A stretch of DNA of 24,131 nucleotides from CAYJSJ01 sp964373065 (GTDB lineage Bacteria; Patescibacteriota; Gracilibacteria; Peribacterales; Peribacteraceae). Positions 7,677-17,360 of the stretch are shown in pieces. A program made the translations under genes and the position numbers. Each line of letters begins with the position of its first letter. The stretch's first letter is position 1. The notes below the pieces were generated by a model. The model saw only the letters and a list, made by a program, of their open reading frames with translations. It did no database searches and was not told the DNA's origin. The stretch covers positions 1-24,131 of the forward strand of contig CAYJSJ010000019.1 in NCBI GenBank assembly GCA_964373065.1, written 5' to 3'.

Positions 7677-8093
7677 CTAGTTGATTGGTTTATTAGAGTG
7701 AACGCTGAATGTTCTTTTGAGTTTTGGATCTAATGTTTGCAAATGATGAATTAGCTTGGCGATCATTCTGCATATCATTTTTGTGTGATCCATATGCCGT
7801 TTCACTTCTTCAGGTGAAGCATACTGCTCATCAAGGGCATCGTATAAATGAGAGCGCACTTCAGCACAGGATCGTTTAGCATAACCAAGAAATTCGATGA
7901 ATGCTGGTATAGTCATTGCATCATTCCCTTCAGCAATATTTGCAGATATCGATCGAACTGCACGAGTGATTTGATCAGTGAAGGCATAATCTCTTCTGAC
8001 GTTCTCTTTCTTACAAATCTGGCGGATAGCTTGGGTCAATTTTCTTGCTTCTTGCCATGCAATAATTTCTTCGAAATCATGAAATTGTGCCAT
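7677..8093 (-). CDS. Four-helix-bundle protein (23S rRNA IVS protein family)
   Basis: A 138-residue helical protein with the hallmarks of the family first seen inside 23S rRNA intervening sequences: FHDFEEIIAWQEARKLTQAI at the start, DYAFTDQITRAVRSISANIA-EG in helix two, then FLGYAKRSCAEVRSHLYDA and a final helix with MICRMIAKLIHHL. Members form pentameric bundles; the molecular role is not established, and nucleic-acid binding has been suggested. Here it stands alone between yidC (convergent, stop 15 nt away) and the aldolase, not inside rRNA. Interestingly, the 23S gene in this same window carries long insertions. It starts at ATG 8091-8093 without Shine-Dalgarno. Confidence 0.9.
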   Translation of the reverse strand: MAQFHDFEEIIAWQEARKLTQAIRQICKKENVRRDYAFTDQITRAVRSISANIAEGNDAMTIPAFIEFLGYAKRSCAEVRSHLYDALDEQYASPEEVKRHMDHTKMICRMIAKLIHHLQTLDPKLKRTFSVHSNKPIN

Positions 8094-8180
8094 GCGAATA
8101 GTTTGATGATTTTGTAATGTCCAAGCTACAGACCAAGAAAATATAAATCGATATAGCTAAAATCACCTCTGAAGAAAGCC

Positions 8181-8210
8181 AAAAAATACGTTCTATAAAA
8201 GAGAAGAACG
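8181..8210 (-). terminator. Probable rho-independent terminator after the aldolase gene
   Basis: On the minus strand CGTTCT (8205-8210) pairs with AGAACG (8189-8194), followed after two bases by six T (8181-8186). The stem is short and AT-rich, but its place, 34 nt after the stop codon, is right. Confidence 0.5.
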
Positions 8211-8243
8211 CTCCAGTAAACTCGTAAACCAATCAACACTATC

Positions 8244-9131
8244 TCACGAAAGCGAAGCTTGATAGATGCTTTCAATCGCCACATCCAGCGCCGCCGTGAA
8301 TTCTTCCTCGCTCTGGTCTTTGCGTAAACCTTCCGCGAGCGCTCGCGAAAAGCTGGCAGTCATCCCGTTGTTCTGCGCCAACTTCGCGTTGGCATCGGCG
8401 CAGGTATACCCTCCGGAGAGTGCGACGACACGCAGGACGCGCGGGTGCTTGATGAGCAACGAGTAGTAGTTCGGCACGTCCGGCAGCGTGAGCTTGAGCA
8501 TGACTTGTACGGTGTCGGGCAGAGCATCAAGGGACTTCATAAGTGCTCCCCGCAAGAGCATTTCACACCCCGGCTTTTCCGGAGATTTGATGTTCACTTC
8601 CGGTTCCAAGATCGGCATGAGTCCCGATGCTATGATCACGCGACCGACTTCAAATTGTTGTGCGACAATCGCCGAGATACCTTCAGCATTTGCATTGCTA
8701 ATCACCGAGCGCATTTTGGTTCCGAAGATGCCGTGCTCCTTCGCGCTGAGGAGCCGCGCAGGAAGGCCCGTCATGCTCTTCATACGCTGCACGCCGTTTG
8801 CCTCTTCCTCCAGTCCTTCATCCACCTTCAGGAACGGCACAATGTTCTTTTGCTCCGAGAGATAGCGAGCCGTGGGAATGCCTTCCACCGTGCTTTTCAT
8901 CGTTTTCTCAAACAAAATCGCGCCCGAAATGCGTTCATTGAACGCGGGGTTCACCATCATGCGTGTCCGCATTGCATGCATAAGCGCAAACATCTTTTCT
9001 TTGTCGCCACCCCACGCGCTCTCCTCTATACCATACGCAGAAAGTGCCTTTGGTGTGCTGCCACCACTCTGGTCGAGCGCGGCGATAAAACCCTTGCCGG
9101 CAATGCGTTTCTTTGCGGTGTTCGTATCCAT
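8244..9131 (-). CDS. fda: Fructose-bisphosphate aldolase, class I
   Basis: This enzyme cleaves fructose 1,6-bisphosphate to glyceraldehyde 3-phosphate and dihydroxyacetone phosphate through a Schiff base. It resembles the short class I aldolases of staphylococci and lactococci along its length: GKGFIAALDQSGGSTPKAL near the start, GAILFEKTM, VPFLKVDEGL, HIFGTKMR-like HGIFGTKMR, PILEPEVNI, and the Schiff-base lysine in VMLKLTLP (Lys213 from the ATG used here). The end VESIYDAS-like IESIYQASLS also fits. I chose ATG 9129-9131 (295 aa), which matches the family N-terminus and has a pyrimidine-rich leader; ATG 9156-9158 would add nine residues. It is monocistronic. Class I rather than zinc-dependent class II makes it metal-independent. 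Confidence 0.95.
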   Translation of the reverse strand: MDTNTAKKRIAGKGFIAALDQSGGSTPKALSAYGIEESAWGGDKEKMFALMHAMRTRMMVNPAFNERISGAILFEKTMKSTVEGIPTARYLSEQKNIVPFLKVDEGLEEEANGVQRMKSMTGLPARLLSAKEHGIFGTKMRSVISNANAEGISAIVAQQFEVGRVIIASGLMPILEPEVNIKSPEKPGCEMLLRGALMKSLDALPDTVQVMLKLTLPDVPNYYSLLIKHPRVLRVVALSGGYTCADANAKLAQNNGMTASFSRALAEGLRKDQSEEEFTAALDVAIESIYQASLS

Positions 9132-9236
9132 AGGTGCAGGAGAAATATGCCGGAACACTACCGTGTTTATTTTTGATGAGCAATCAATCGTATTTTCTCT
9201 TGCGCTCGGTGTAGTTCTGAGTAGATTGCCTGCAAT

Positions 9237-9443
9237 ATGCTCTCAAGCGATAGATTTTCTCCGGTTGCATATCTCGGCGATAGCATCATCAACCACCCGA
9301 AGATGCAGGATACACTGGAGATTCTTTTGGCATGTGGGTTTGAAGGGCCGTCTGCAGAACGAATGATCGAAGCGACTCATCACGAGATTCTTGTAGAGCT
9401 CAGCTTGCCACAGGATGCGGCGGTGCCGCACAATCTAAATTAG
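9237..9443 (+). CDS. Small hypothetical protein, 68 aa
   Basis: An unrecognised protein MLSSDRFSPVAYLGDSIINH... with a likely helical middle (QDTLEILLACGFEG, AERMIEATHHEILVEL). Its spread of residues looks coded. The TAG stop at 9441-9443 lies inside the 4-bp target duplication of the mobile element that follows, so the insertion lies immediately after the stop and the frame is intact. It is divergent from the aldolase. Confidence 0.5.
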   Translation: MLSSDRFSPVAYLGDSIINHPKMQDTLEILLACGFEGPSAERMIEATHHEILVELSLPQDAAVPHNLN

Positions 9444-9609
9444 GGAACATCTGAATAATAATCTGACCGCCTATGGACATGCGTATGAGCTGACGAATGC
9501 ATTCGTCTTTTCGCTCATATGTTAGCCGGCGGTTTAAACCGCCGGCTAACGTTGCTGCAATGCAGGAATTCATTCCGGATGAGCATGTTGAGCGATATTC
9601 AAAGCCTCC
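9444..9609 (+). mobile_element. MITE-like palindromic element, copy 1 (IS5-like ends)
   Basis: A 166-bp element flanked by TTAG direct repeats (9440-9443 and 9610-9613), fitting the YTAR target of IS5-family transposases. The start GGAACATCTGAATAAT and the reverse complement of the end (GGAGGCTTTGAATA) form degraded terminal inverted repeats. The centre is a perfect 30-bp palindrome around GTTTAAAC. It contains no coding frame of its own. Copy 2 at 12016-12182 is roughly 85 percent identical and in the same orientation. Confidence 0.8.
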
Positions 9610-9672
9610 TTAGAAGGTATATATTTTCTTAAGCAGCGCAATAAAGCACTGCTGGCAAAGCAGCACACTGAT

Positions 9673-10098
9673 TTACGCAGCTCTCCTGCGAAGTGTTGTT
9701 TGGCTTTCGCGTTGCGCTTTCCTGTCTTCTTGGACCATGCGAATGGCATGCAGTGCTCCGTTCGTTTTGTCCCATTTTTCACCCTGCGGGCTTTTCGCGA
9801 AAGAATGTGCGTCGGGATCGCTGAGAAAATCGAATACCTGTTCGTATGCGTGACGCAGCGTATTGAGGAGGGTTCTAGGGCCACGAAATTCGTCCAAAAA
9901 AGCGCGCTGTTTGGCAGCGGCATGTTCGGCAAGAATGCTCAGATCTGCATCAGTGAAAGGCTCTAAGATATGTCGCATGTCTTGAGCCTCACTGCAATCT
10001 TCCAAGTCCCCGATAATGAGACCCGGCGAAAAAACCCCAGAGCCGTTCTGGTCTTCATTGGTGCTTGGATTATAGATCCTGAGATGCGGTTGATGCAT
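9673..10098 (-). CDS. Hypothetical protein, 141 aa
   Basis: Not recognised. The N-terminal 30 residues look extended and polar (NPSTNEDQNGSG). The rest is mostly helical and highly charged (FTDADLSILAEHAAAKQRAF, LLNTLRHAYEQVFDFL), ending in a basic tail (KAQRESQTTLRRRAA). It is soluble, with no signal peptide. The start at ATG 10096-10098 is supported by a good -10 element only nine bases upstream, which would place transcription start at or next to the ATG. The gene is separated from MITE copy 1 by 63 bp. Confidence 0.65.
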   Translation of the reverse strand: MHQPHLRIYNPSTNEDQNGSGVFSPGLIIGDLEDCSEAQDMRHILEPFTDADLSILAEHAAAKQRAFLDEFRGPRTLLNTLRHAYEQVFDFLSDPDAHSFAKSPQGEKWDKTNGALHAIRMVQEDRKAQRESQTTLRRRAA

Positions 10099-10106
10099 GT
10101 ATGCTA

Positions 10107-10134
10107 ATTATAGCATAAAATCTTTAGAGTGCAA
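10107..10134 (-). promoter_or_regulatory. Promoter giving a leaderless or nearly leaderless mRNA
   Basis: The minus strand has an exact TATAAT (10107-10112) inside a dyad ATGCT-AATTAT-AGCAT (10101-10116, plus-strand reading), with a weak TTGCAC 16 bp upstream (10129-10134). The ATG at 10098 is only nine bases beyond the -10. The dyad could be an operator. Confidence 0.5.
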
Positions 10135-10183
10135 CTCCTTAGACGAGGAAAACAGATGTTTCCCTATCGACTCCGTCATATTT

Positions 10184-10192
10184 TGGTATATT
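10184..10192 (+). promoter_or_regulatory. Extended -10 promoter of csrA
   Basis: TGGTATATT is an extended -10 element (TGn plus TATATT at 10187-10192). Predicted transcription start is near 10199, giving a leader of about 19 nt that is pyrimidine-rich (TTATTTCCCCCTCCAATT). The GTG at 10197, in frame with csrA, would then lie upstream of the transcript start. Confidence 0.5.
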
Positions 10193-10217
10193 CCACGTGT
10201 TATTTCCCCCTCCAATT

Positions 10218-10430
10218 ATGCTCGTACTCAGCAGACGCCGCGATGAGTCCATTATGATCGGCAGCGATGTGTCCATTACCATTGTCGAAATTCGCGGGGA
10301 CAAAGTTCGTTTAGGGATCGAAGCGCCACAGAATGTTACTGTGCATCGGATGGAAGTTTACAATGCGATCCAGGACATGACGAAGCCCCATGTAGAATGG
10401 GATGACAAGCCGGATCAACCGGCGCAGTAA
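10218..10430 (+). CDS. csrA: Carbon storage regulator CsrA
   Basis: A 70-residue post-transcriptional regulator. It follows the family almost residue for residue: MLVLSRRRDESIMIG, then VSITIVEIRGDKVRLGIEAP and the VHRMEVY strand carrying the RNA-binding arginine. The C-terminal 20 residues are an acidic, divergent tail. CsrA dimers bind GGA motifs in mRNA leaders and alter translation or decay. The ATG at 10218 is chosen over an in-frame GTG at 10197 because it gives the exact family start. cysS follows with its own promoter. No fliW or flagellar gene is nearby. Confidence 0.93.
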   Translation: MLVLSRRRDESIMIGSDVSITIVEIRGDKVRLGIEAPQNVTVHRMEVYNAIQDMTKPHVEWDDKPDQPAQ

Positions 10431-10461
10431 CGCGGAGAGAGACTGCGGATTTTCGTCCTCT

Positions 10462-10490
10462 TTGGTGGTACTCTTTGCGTATCGTATTTT
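10462..10490 (+). promoter_or_regulatory. Probable promoter of cysS
   Basis: TTGGTG (10462-10467), a 17-bp spacer and TATTTT (10485-10490) stand 13 bp before the GTG start of cysS, giving a leader of about seven bases. Confidence 0.45.
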
Positions 10491-10503
10491 TTCCGCTCGT
10501 CTC

Positions 10504-11982
<1,479 letters not shown>

Positions 11983-12015
11983 TTCGTCATTCCAGATGGA
12001 TTTGCCATTCGCTAT

Positions 12016-12182
12016 GGAACCTCTGAATAATCATCTGACCGCCTATGGACATGTGTGTTCACTGACGAATGAATTCGTCTTTTCGCCAGTATGTTAGCCG
12101 GCGGTTTAAACCGCCGGCGAGCGCCGCAACAATGCAGGAATTCATTCCGGATGAGCATGTTGAGTCATTATTCAGAGCTTCC
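12016..12182 (+). mobile_element. MITE-like palindromic element, copy 2 (IS5-like ends)
   Basis: A 167-bp relative of the element at 9444-9609. The terminal inverted repeats match at 15 of 16 positions (GGAACCTCTGAATAAT against GGAAGCTCTGAATAAT) and resemble the 16-bp ends of IS5. The flanks are CTAT (12012-12015) and CTAA (12183-12186), an imperfect YTAR-type duplication. The centre is a perfect 22-bp palindrome. An inner pair, GAATGAATTC on the left and GAATTCATTC on the right, adds to a possible long hairpin. No transposase is encoded. Confidence 0.8.
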
Positions 12183-12534
12183 CTAAGCATAAAAAGATTT
12201 TTTGTTTACTATGTGTCATGGACGAAACCGCCGATGTTTTCACATGAAGTACGTTCTTCTTCACGCTATGCACGGTCTGCTTTCTGAAAAAATATATCTA
12301 TAAAATATTATGTATATTATGCAATATCAATTTTAGTGTCAAAATCATGCAGTGGAACACGGATTTGATGCATTTGCACATCCATCAATCGTTGATTCAT
12401 GTATGAATACAAGGAGTAATCCCCAAAAAGATGATTGAGGGCTCCTGTAACAGAGTGCCTCCCTGCGCGTTTGGTAGGTTGCACGGATCAGTGCGTACAT
12501 CTTGCTTTGAAGCATGTGGAACGCTTAAATATCG

Positions 12535-12568
12535 CTGATCCGCCCCCGCAAATGCGGGGTCTGATCCG
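12535..12568. repeat. GC hairpin bracketed by CTGATCCG direct repeats
   Basis: CTGATCCG (12535-12542), hairpin CCCCGCA-aa-TGCGGGG (12544-12559), CTGATCCG (12561-12568). The inverse CGGATCAG stands at 12484-12491, so alternative long-range pairings are possible. Confidence 0.55.
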
Positions 12569-12774
12569 TGTACACGCTCTTTAACGCATCGGCACCTTGC
12601 CTTTACCTTTCGACTCGTCCAATGGACGTATGGTGTGGAAAACACTCCATAACGGAGGGCAAAGACAATCTTCACACGCAGCCCGCCTCAGGCGGACAGA
12701 ATGCGTCGTGTTTTTCAAAGTTTACTTCCACTTGCAACCACGGTTTCATGCGCGTGTTCGCTCTTTATATGTAA

Positions 12775-12811
12775 GGAGAAGAAGTCGCCCTCTTCGGGCG
12801 CTACTTTCTCC
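12775..12811 (+). promoter_or_regulatory. Long hairpin in the SLH gene leader region
   Basis: Nested stems GGAGAA/TTCTCC, AGT/ACT and CGCCC/GGGCG close on a TCTTC loop, with 2-nt internal bulges. It lies about 120 bp before the SLH start. No T run follows, so it is more likely a leader or mRNA-stability structure than a terminator. Confidence 0.4.
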
Positions 12812-12929
12812 AACACCGAAGCGTGATGCCGGTAAGAGGAAGAGAAACTTCTTTACAGAACTTCAGACCCCCTCCTTATATGAGGGTGTGATTCACATTC
12901 GTCTTTTATTTCTTTTTACACATTTTCCT

Positions 12930-15900
12930 ATGGACTTCTCTCTTCGTTTGAAGAAAGTCCTCGCAGGAGTATCGGTGGCAGCCATCTCGCTCACCCAAGC
13001 GGGAACGGTTCTTGCCGCATACAGCGATGTTCCTACGGGAGTGTGGTATGGGGATGCCGTCGGCTCGTTTGTTGACGCCGGCTACCTCGATGCCACACAA
13101 GCCAGGTTCCGTGGTGGTGACCCCGCCAATCGTGCGGAATTCGTGAAGCTTGTGGTCGAGCTCAATGGTGGAATTCTTTCCACTCCGCCGGCCGTTGCAA
13201 GCTTTAACGATGTCGCAACCGGTGCTTGGTATTACGGGTATTTTGAAGAGGCAGGTAAAGAGGGTTGGGTTCGTGGTGACGGCGACTGCTATGGCAGCAA
13301 GCCGTGCTACGCCCGCCCCAGCGCGAATATTAATCGCGCAGAAGCTGCCGCACTCATCGTCCGTGCATTCGGTCTTGCACCGACCGGCGATGCTGCCAGG
13401 TTCGTTGATAACCCGAGCGGCCAGTGGTACACCGACGTCATTCAGACGGCGGCAGATCACTGTGTCCTCCAAGGTGACGACGCAACGAAGCGCGTTCGCC
13501 CGGGTGACAATATGAACCGCGCAGAAATGGTGGTTATGCTCTACCGTGTCGACCAAGGTCTCACCTACGGTGTGGACTGTGGCAAAGACATGAGTGGCGA
13601 GCCGATGGTGACCGATGTTGTCGCTACGTCTTCCACGACGGTCGAAATCGAGTTCAATATTCCGCTCGATCAGTCCACCGCAGAGAATAAAAGCCACTAC
13701 GCTGTCACCGGCTCTCCCGCACTTCCTATCTCCAGCGCCAACCTGCTCGGTACGAGCACGGTCGAGCTCACGCTCGCAGCAATGGAGCCGTCAAAAAGCT
13801 ACACGTTGACGGTCACAGATATGATGACCTCCGCAGGCGTTGTCTTTAGTGACAGCGTCGGCTTTACGGGATACACCGCTTTCGTCCAGGGTGATGGAAT
13901 CTTGGAGCTTTCTCTCGCAGCCAGCAATCCTGTTGGCGACACGGTACCCAAGGGTGCTGTGGGCGTAGTGATGCTCTCTGTAGATTTCTCCGCTTCCTGT
14001 GATGATTCTGTCGCTATCGAAAACCTTACCATCCTTCACGAAGGATTCGGTGCGGTCGCAGACATCCAGGGTGTGTATGCAGCAGTGAACGGCGCGCGCG
14101 TAACGCGCAAGCGCACGATCGACTCTGAAGACCAGACCTCAGACCTCCGCTTCTCCTCTCCGCTGATCCTTGATCCGTGTGAGACGGTATCGGTGGACGT
14201 GGTGACGGACTTCACGTCGACCGCAGCCACATCGGCAGAGCATAACCTCGTTGTTGAGCTTCCTTCCGATGTATTCGGTAACGCCAAAAGCGTTTCCGGC
14301 AATTTCCCTCTCAGGGGTAATCGCTTCCGTATCGCCGCAGTGACGAGCGGTATCGTGACCGTTACCTACCGCACCATTTCCCCCGATGAGGTGGAAGTCG
14401 GCGATGTAGGTGTCGTGATCGGTAAGTTTGAGGTGTCCGTGAACTCCACGGAAGATCAAACGTTCTACTCCATGACGTTTGAGCAAAATAGCTCTGCTTC
14501 CGATGGCGATTTCGTCAACATCGCGGTGCGTCGCACCGATGGAACGATCCTCACCAACACAGTCTCGCAGACCGTCGGTGATTTCGTGACCACCGTGTTC
14601 GATCCTCCCTTTACAGTACTTGAGGGTGACAAGATCACGCTCGAACTCATCGCTGACATCGTCGGCGGTGCAGGGGACAGCATTATCTTTCACTTCGAAG
14701 AGACGTCCGATCTCTTTGCAGTCGGTTCTCTCTACGGTTACGGCGTGAACGGCCAGCTCTACGGATCGCAGATCGCTCTGCCGACCGAAACCGCCAGCCT
14801 TCCTGACACGGTAACCATTGATGCCGGAGAATTTACGATCGGTATCAACGGCCCCGCGCAACAGGAATACACGCGTGACGATAACGACGCTGTGCTCGCG
14901 AATGTTGAATTCCAGACCGGCGGTGAAGACATCGACGTTAAAGATCTCTTCATCCTCATTCAGGGTTCGACCAGCACAGGAGCTTCCATGTGTAACACCG
15001 CAGCAGACGTTTCATCGAACTGTGGTGGTACCGCACTCACGGCTAACGAAATTCAAGAGGTACTTGAAGACGTCGAAATGCGTAACAAGACCACCGGCCG
15101 CACGGTCGATGGCGTACGCCTTACAGGTTCCGCCGATTCTGGTTACGCAACGACCGGCTCGAACCAAGGTACGTTCCAAGTGTACCGCTTCGACGACTTC
15201 GTTGTTCGCGGTGATGAACAGTGGGAACTCCGTGTCGACTTCATCGATAACGGCGCAGGTGTTCACCCGAGTAATGGCGACAAGTTCCGCGCGCACATTT
15301 GCGGCGAACCGACGCACATTCTTTCTGCCGGCGCTCTGATCACAAACACGACGGGTTGTGACTTCGGAGGCTTGGCAACGTCTTCCACCAGCTATCAAAT
15401 GCAGGTAGAAGGTCTCTCGACGGGAGACAAAGTCGGTGACGTTCGCCCCCGTGGCAACATTGCCGGTAACTTCCACCAGATCGCTACCGCCACTCTGACG
15501 ATCGCCGTAAAGGCAATCGGTACGGGTGACACGGCTGTGGAAAACGCCAAGAACATTTTGCTCTTCCGCTTCGAGGCCAGGGCCGGAGAAGCCGAAGACA
15601 TTCTGTTTACGAAGGCGATCTTCGAATCCGCAACCGGATCGCTTCAAAACGGCCAGAACTACACCCTATGGGTTGATACGGACGGCGACGGCCAAGTGGA
15701 TACCATCCTCGAAAGTGGTGTCGCTTCGCAGTCATCGCAAGTCACCTTCGGAGATCTCGCAGGCGGCGGATACGTTATCCCTGCCGAAGAGACGGTTATC
15801 TTCGAAGTCCACTCCGATATCTCGAGCAGTCTTTCGGATGGCGATTTGGAAATCCGCTTTGATACGGGTTCCACCGTTACCTTCCTAGAGGCCGAAGAAC

Positions 15901-17264
15901 TCGATGATGGCAGTAACTTGAGTAACATCCAGAGGAACGGCACCTGTCTCGACTCTGGCGGTGCTGCTGCCAGCAGCTGTGACATCATCGTGACGACGGT
16001 CTACTCTCAGTCCTGGGTGCTACGCTCAGCAGGAGACCTGTTTGTGACGAAGGACTCCGCACCACTCAGAAGTCGCCAAATCCTTGGCGGTACGCTTAGT
16101 GAGGCGATCCTCCGCATAGAACTGCACTCCGAACATGAACCGATCGACGTGACGGACATTCAGATTACGTCTTCCGGATCTACGGCTACTTCGATTGACC
16201 GCTTGGAACTCTACCGAGACGGTGAATCCACGAAGTTTGCCGAAGCAACGATCGGAGGCTGTGGTAACGATACGAAACTGGGCCACAACCCGACCGTAAA
16301 ACTGGATGACGACGTGGCTCTTGATACCGTCGGTTCCGGTACCGTGACCACGTTCTGTGTGAACATGGAAAACGGACAGCTCATCATTCCGGATGGCGCA
16401 GATGTGGACGTGCTCGTCCGCGCGCGCCTGAAGACCGACCAGCAGGGAGCTACCTCTAACCAAGTGCTTGCTCTGTTCATCGGTTCCGGGTCCATGACTG
16501 CATCCGTCCAGGCTCGCGGTGCCGCATCCAGCAACGATCTCGTCATGAGTGACGATGACGGTGTTGGTGAAGGCGAAATCTTTGTCGGAGCAGAAACCGA
16601 GAGCAACGACAGAACGAACATCGCCGGCAACAAAAACATCTCCGTTCTGAGCAAAATCACGTCCATCACGAACGCGAACCCCGATGCGAACGGTACGGCT
16701 GTGCCGACCGGCATTTCCGCAATCGGTCAGTTCAAGTTCACATCGGCAACGCACAGTAACTCCAAGAATGGAGATAACGATGTGACGCTCTCCGGTGTCG
16801 TGTTCAACGTGAACGCTACGAACGTTGAAATAACGAACGCTTCGTTTAAGATTTACAATAAAGCAGATCAAACGAAGACTGTTACTTGTACGGAATACGA
16901 TTCTGGTGGTGCGGCTATTTCCAATCCATCGTCCGGCTCCATGCTGGTCGAGTGTATTGGCCTCGCTGCTTCTACCCTCGATACAAGTATCGACAAAGGA
17001 ACGGATTCCACGTTCGTTCTACAGGCAGATATCCTCAACCCGAACAGTGCTTCGTCAGATGGTGGTGTCTCTGTCCTGCAAGTTACTCTCCAGAACTTCG
17101 ATAGCATCTTGAATACTCCGTTTGGAGCCCAAGGTGCTGTTGCAGGTCGCTCGCATATCCATTGGATTGATAAAGATCAGACCAATACGTACGCAAGCGG
17201 TGCTCACTTCAATTGGATTGAGTATCCAGAGACAACTGTCAAATCTACGAGCTACAACAGCTAA
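12930..17264 (+). CDS. S-layer-type surface protein with three SLH domains
   Basis: A 1,444-aa secreted protein. The signal peptide is about 1-30 (MDFSLRLKKVLAGVSVAAIS, cleavage near VLAA|YSDVP). Three SLH repeats follow at about 31-80, 92-147 and 158-210, each with a (Y/F)xDV start and NRAE motif; these normally bind a pyruvylated secondary cell-wall polymer. An Ig-like/Big_5-type domain covers about 226-315. The rest is a long run of beta-rich Thr/Ser/Asp/Gly modules of unknown family, with a DTDGDGQVD calcium-loop motif at 916-924 and cysteines in close pairs. No C-terminal anchor is seen. The ATG at 12930 is chosen because it begins the signal peptide; upstream in-frame sequence is non-coding. 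A strong terminator follows, so this is a monocistronic, probably abundant coat protein. Confidence 0.88.
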   Translation: MDFSLRLKKVLAGVSVAAISLTQAGTVLAAYSDVPTGVWYGDAVGSFVDAGYLDATQARFRGGDPANRAEFVKLVVELNGGILSTPPAVASFNDVATGAWYYGYFEEAGKEGWVRGDGDCYGSKPCYARPSANINRAEAAALIVRAFGLAPTGDAARFVDNPSGQWYTDVIQTAADHCVLQGDDATKRVRPGDNMNRAEMVVMLYRVDQGLTYGVDCGKDMSGEPMVTDVVATSSTTVEIEFNIPLDQSTAENKSHYAVTGSPALPISSANLLGTSTVELTLAAMEPSKSYTLTVTDMMTSAGVVFSDSVGFTGYTAFVQGDGILELSLAASNPVGDTVPKGAVGVVMLSVDFSASCDDSVAIENLTILHEGFGAVADIQGVYAAVNGARVTRKRTIDSEDQTSDLRFSSPLILDPCETVSVDVVTDFTSTAATSAEHNLVVELPSDVFGNAKSVSGNFPLRGNRFRIAAVTSGIVTVTYRTISPDEVEVGDVGVVIGKFEVSVNSTEDQTFYSMTFEQNSSASDGDFVNIAVRRTDGTILTNTVSQTVGDFVTTVFDPPFTVLEGDKITLELIADIVGGAGDSIIFHFEETSDLFAVGSLYGYGVNGQLYGSQIALPTETASLPDTVTIDAGEFTIGINGPAQQEYTRDDNDAVLANVEFQTGGEDIDVKDLFILIQGSTSTGASMCNTAADVSSNCGGTALTANEIQEVLEDVEMRNKTTGRTVDGVRLTGSADSGYATTGSNQGTFQVYRFDDFVVRGDEQWELRVDFIDNGAGVHPSNGDKFRAHICGEPTHILSAGALITNTTGCDFGGLATSSTSYQMQVEGLSTGDKVGDVRPRGNIAGNFHQIATATLTIAVKAIGTGDTAVENAKNILLFRFEARAGEAEDILFTKAIFESATGSLQNGQNYTLWVDTDGDGQVDTILESGVASQSSQVTFGDLAGGGYVIPAEETVIFEVHSDISSSLSDGDLEIRFDTGSTVTFLEAEELDDGSNLSNIQRNGTCLDSGGAAASSCDIIVTTVYSQSWVLRSAGDLFVTKDSAPLRSRQILGGTLSEAILRIELHSEHEPIDVTDIQITSSGSTATSIDRLELYRDGESTKFAEATIGGCGNDTKLGHNPTVKLDDDVALDTVGSGTVTTFCVNMENGQLIIPDGADVDVLVRARLKTDQQGATSNQVLALFIGSGSMTASVQARGAASSNDLVMSDDDGVGEGEIFVGAETESNDRTNIAGNKNISVLSKITSITNANPDANGTAVPTGISAIGQFKFTSATHSNSKNGDNDVTLSGVVFNVNATNVEITNASFKIYNKADQTKTVTCTEYDSGGAAISNPSSGSMLVECIGLAASTLDTSIDKGTDSTFVLQADILNPNSASSDGGVSVLQVTLQNFDSILNTPFGAQGAVAGRSHIHWIDKDQTNTYASGAHFNWIEYPETTVKSTSYNS

Positions 17265-17305
17265 TGATTTGATCGGAACATCTCTTCCTGCCAAAAATGC
17301 AGGCA

Positions 17306-17342
17306 AAAACCCCTCTTCCGGGAAACCGAGGAGGGGTTTTTT
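17306..17342 (+). terminator. Rho-independent terminator of the SLH gene
   Basis: AAAACCCCTC (17306-17315) pairs perfectly with GAGGGGTTTT (17331-17340), ending in a run of six T. A smaller hairpin CCTGC/GCAGG (17287-17303) precedes it. This is the clearest terminator in the window. Confidence 0.92.
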
Positions 17343-17360
17343 GTATGTACGAGAAAATTT

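Larger units (their letters stand above)
12183..12929. other. Long non-coding region upstream of the SLH gene
   Basis: No convincing gene is visible over about 750 bp. The region begins with an AT-rich island (about 12280-12330). It then holds dyads: CGGATCAG (12484-12491) with two later CTGATCCG sites, a GC hairpin between these sites, a CCGCCT-c-AGGCGG palindrome (12683-12695) and a long hairpin at 12775-12811. The final 30 bases before the ATG are pyrimidine-rich with no Shine-Dalgarno. Long structured leaders are common for abundant S-layer mRNAs, but no clear promoter is assigned. Confidence 0.5.

Noticed and set aside
10402..10503. Upstream extension of cysS overlapping csrA
   Set aside because: The family start MPLRFYNTL begins at GTG 10504, and a promoter lies in the extension.
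12597..12929. N-terminal extension of the SLH gene frame
   Set aside because: No similarity, crosses hairpins, and the signal peptide begins at ATG 12930.
16026..16871. A 281-codon open frame antisense to the SLH gene (also 12906-13697 and 14139-14861)
   Set aside because: These are shadows of a GC-rich, codon-biased gene; no domain, promoter or leader supports them.
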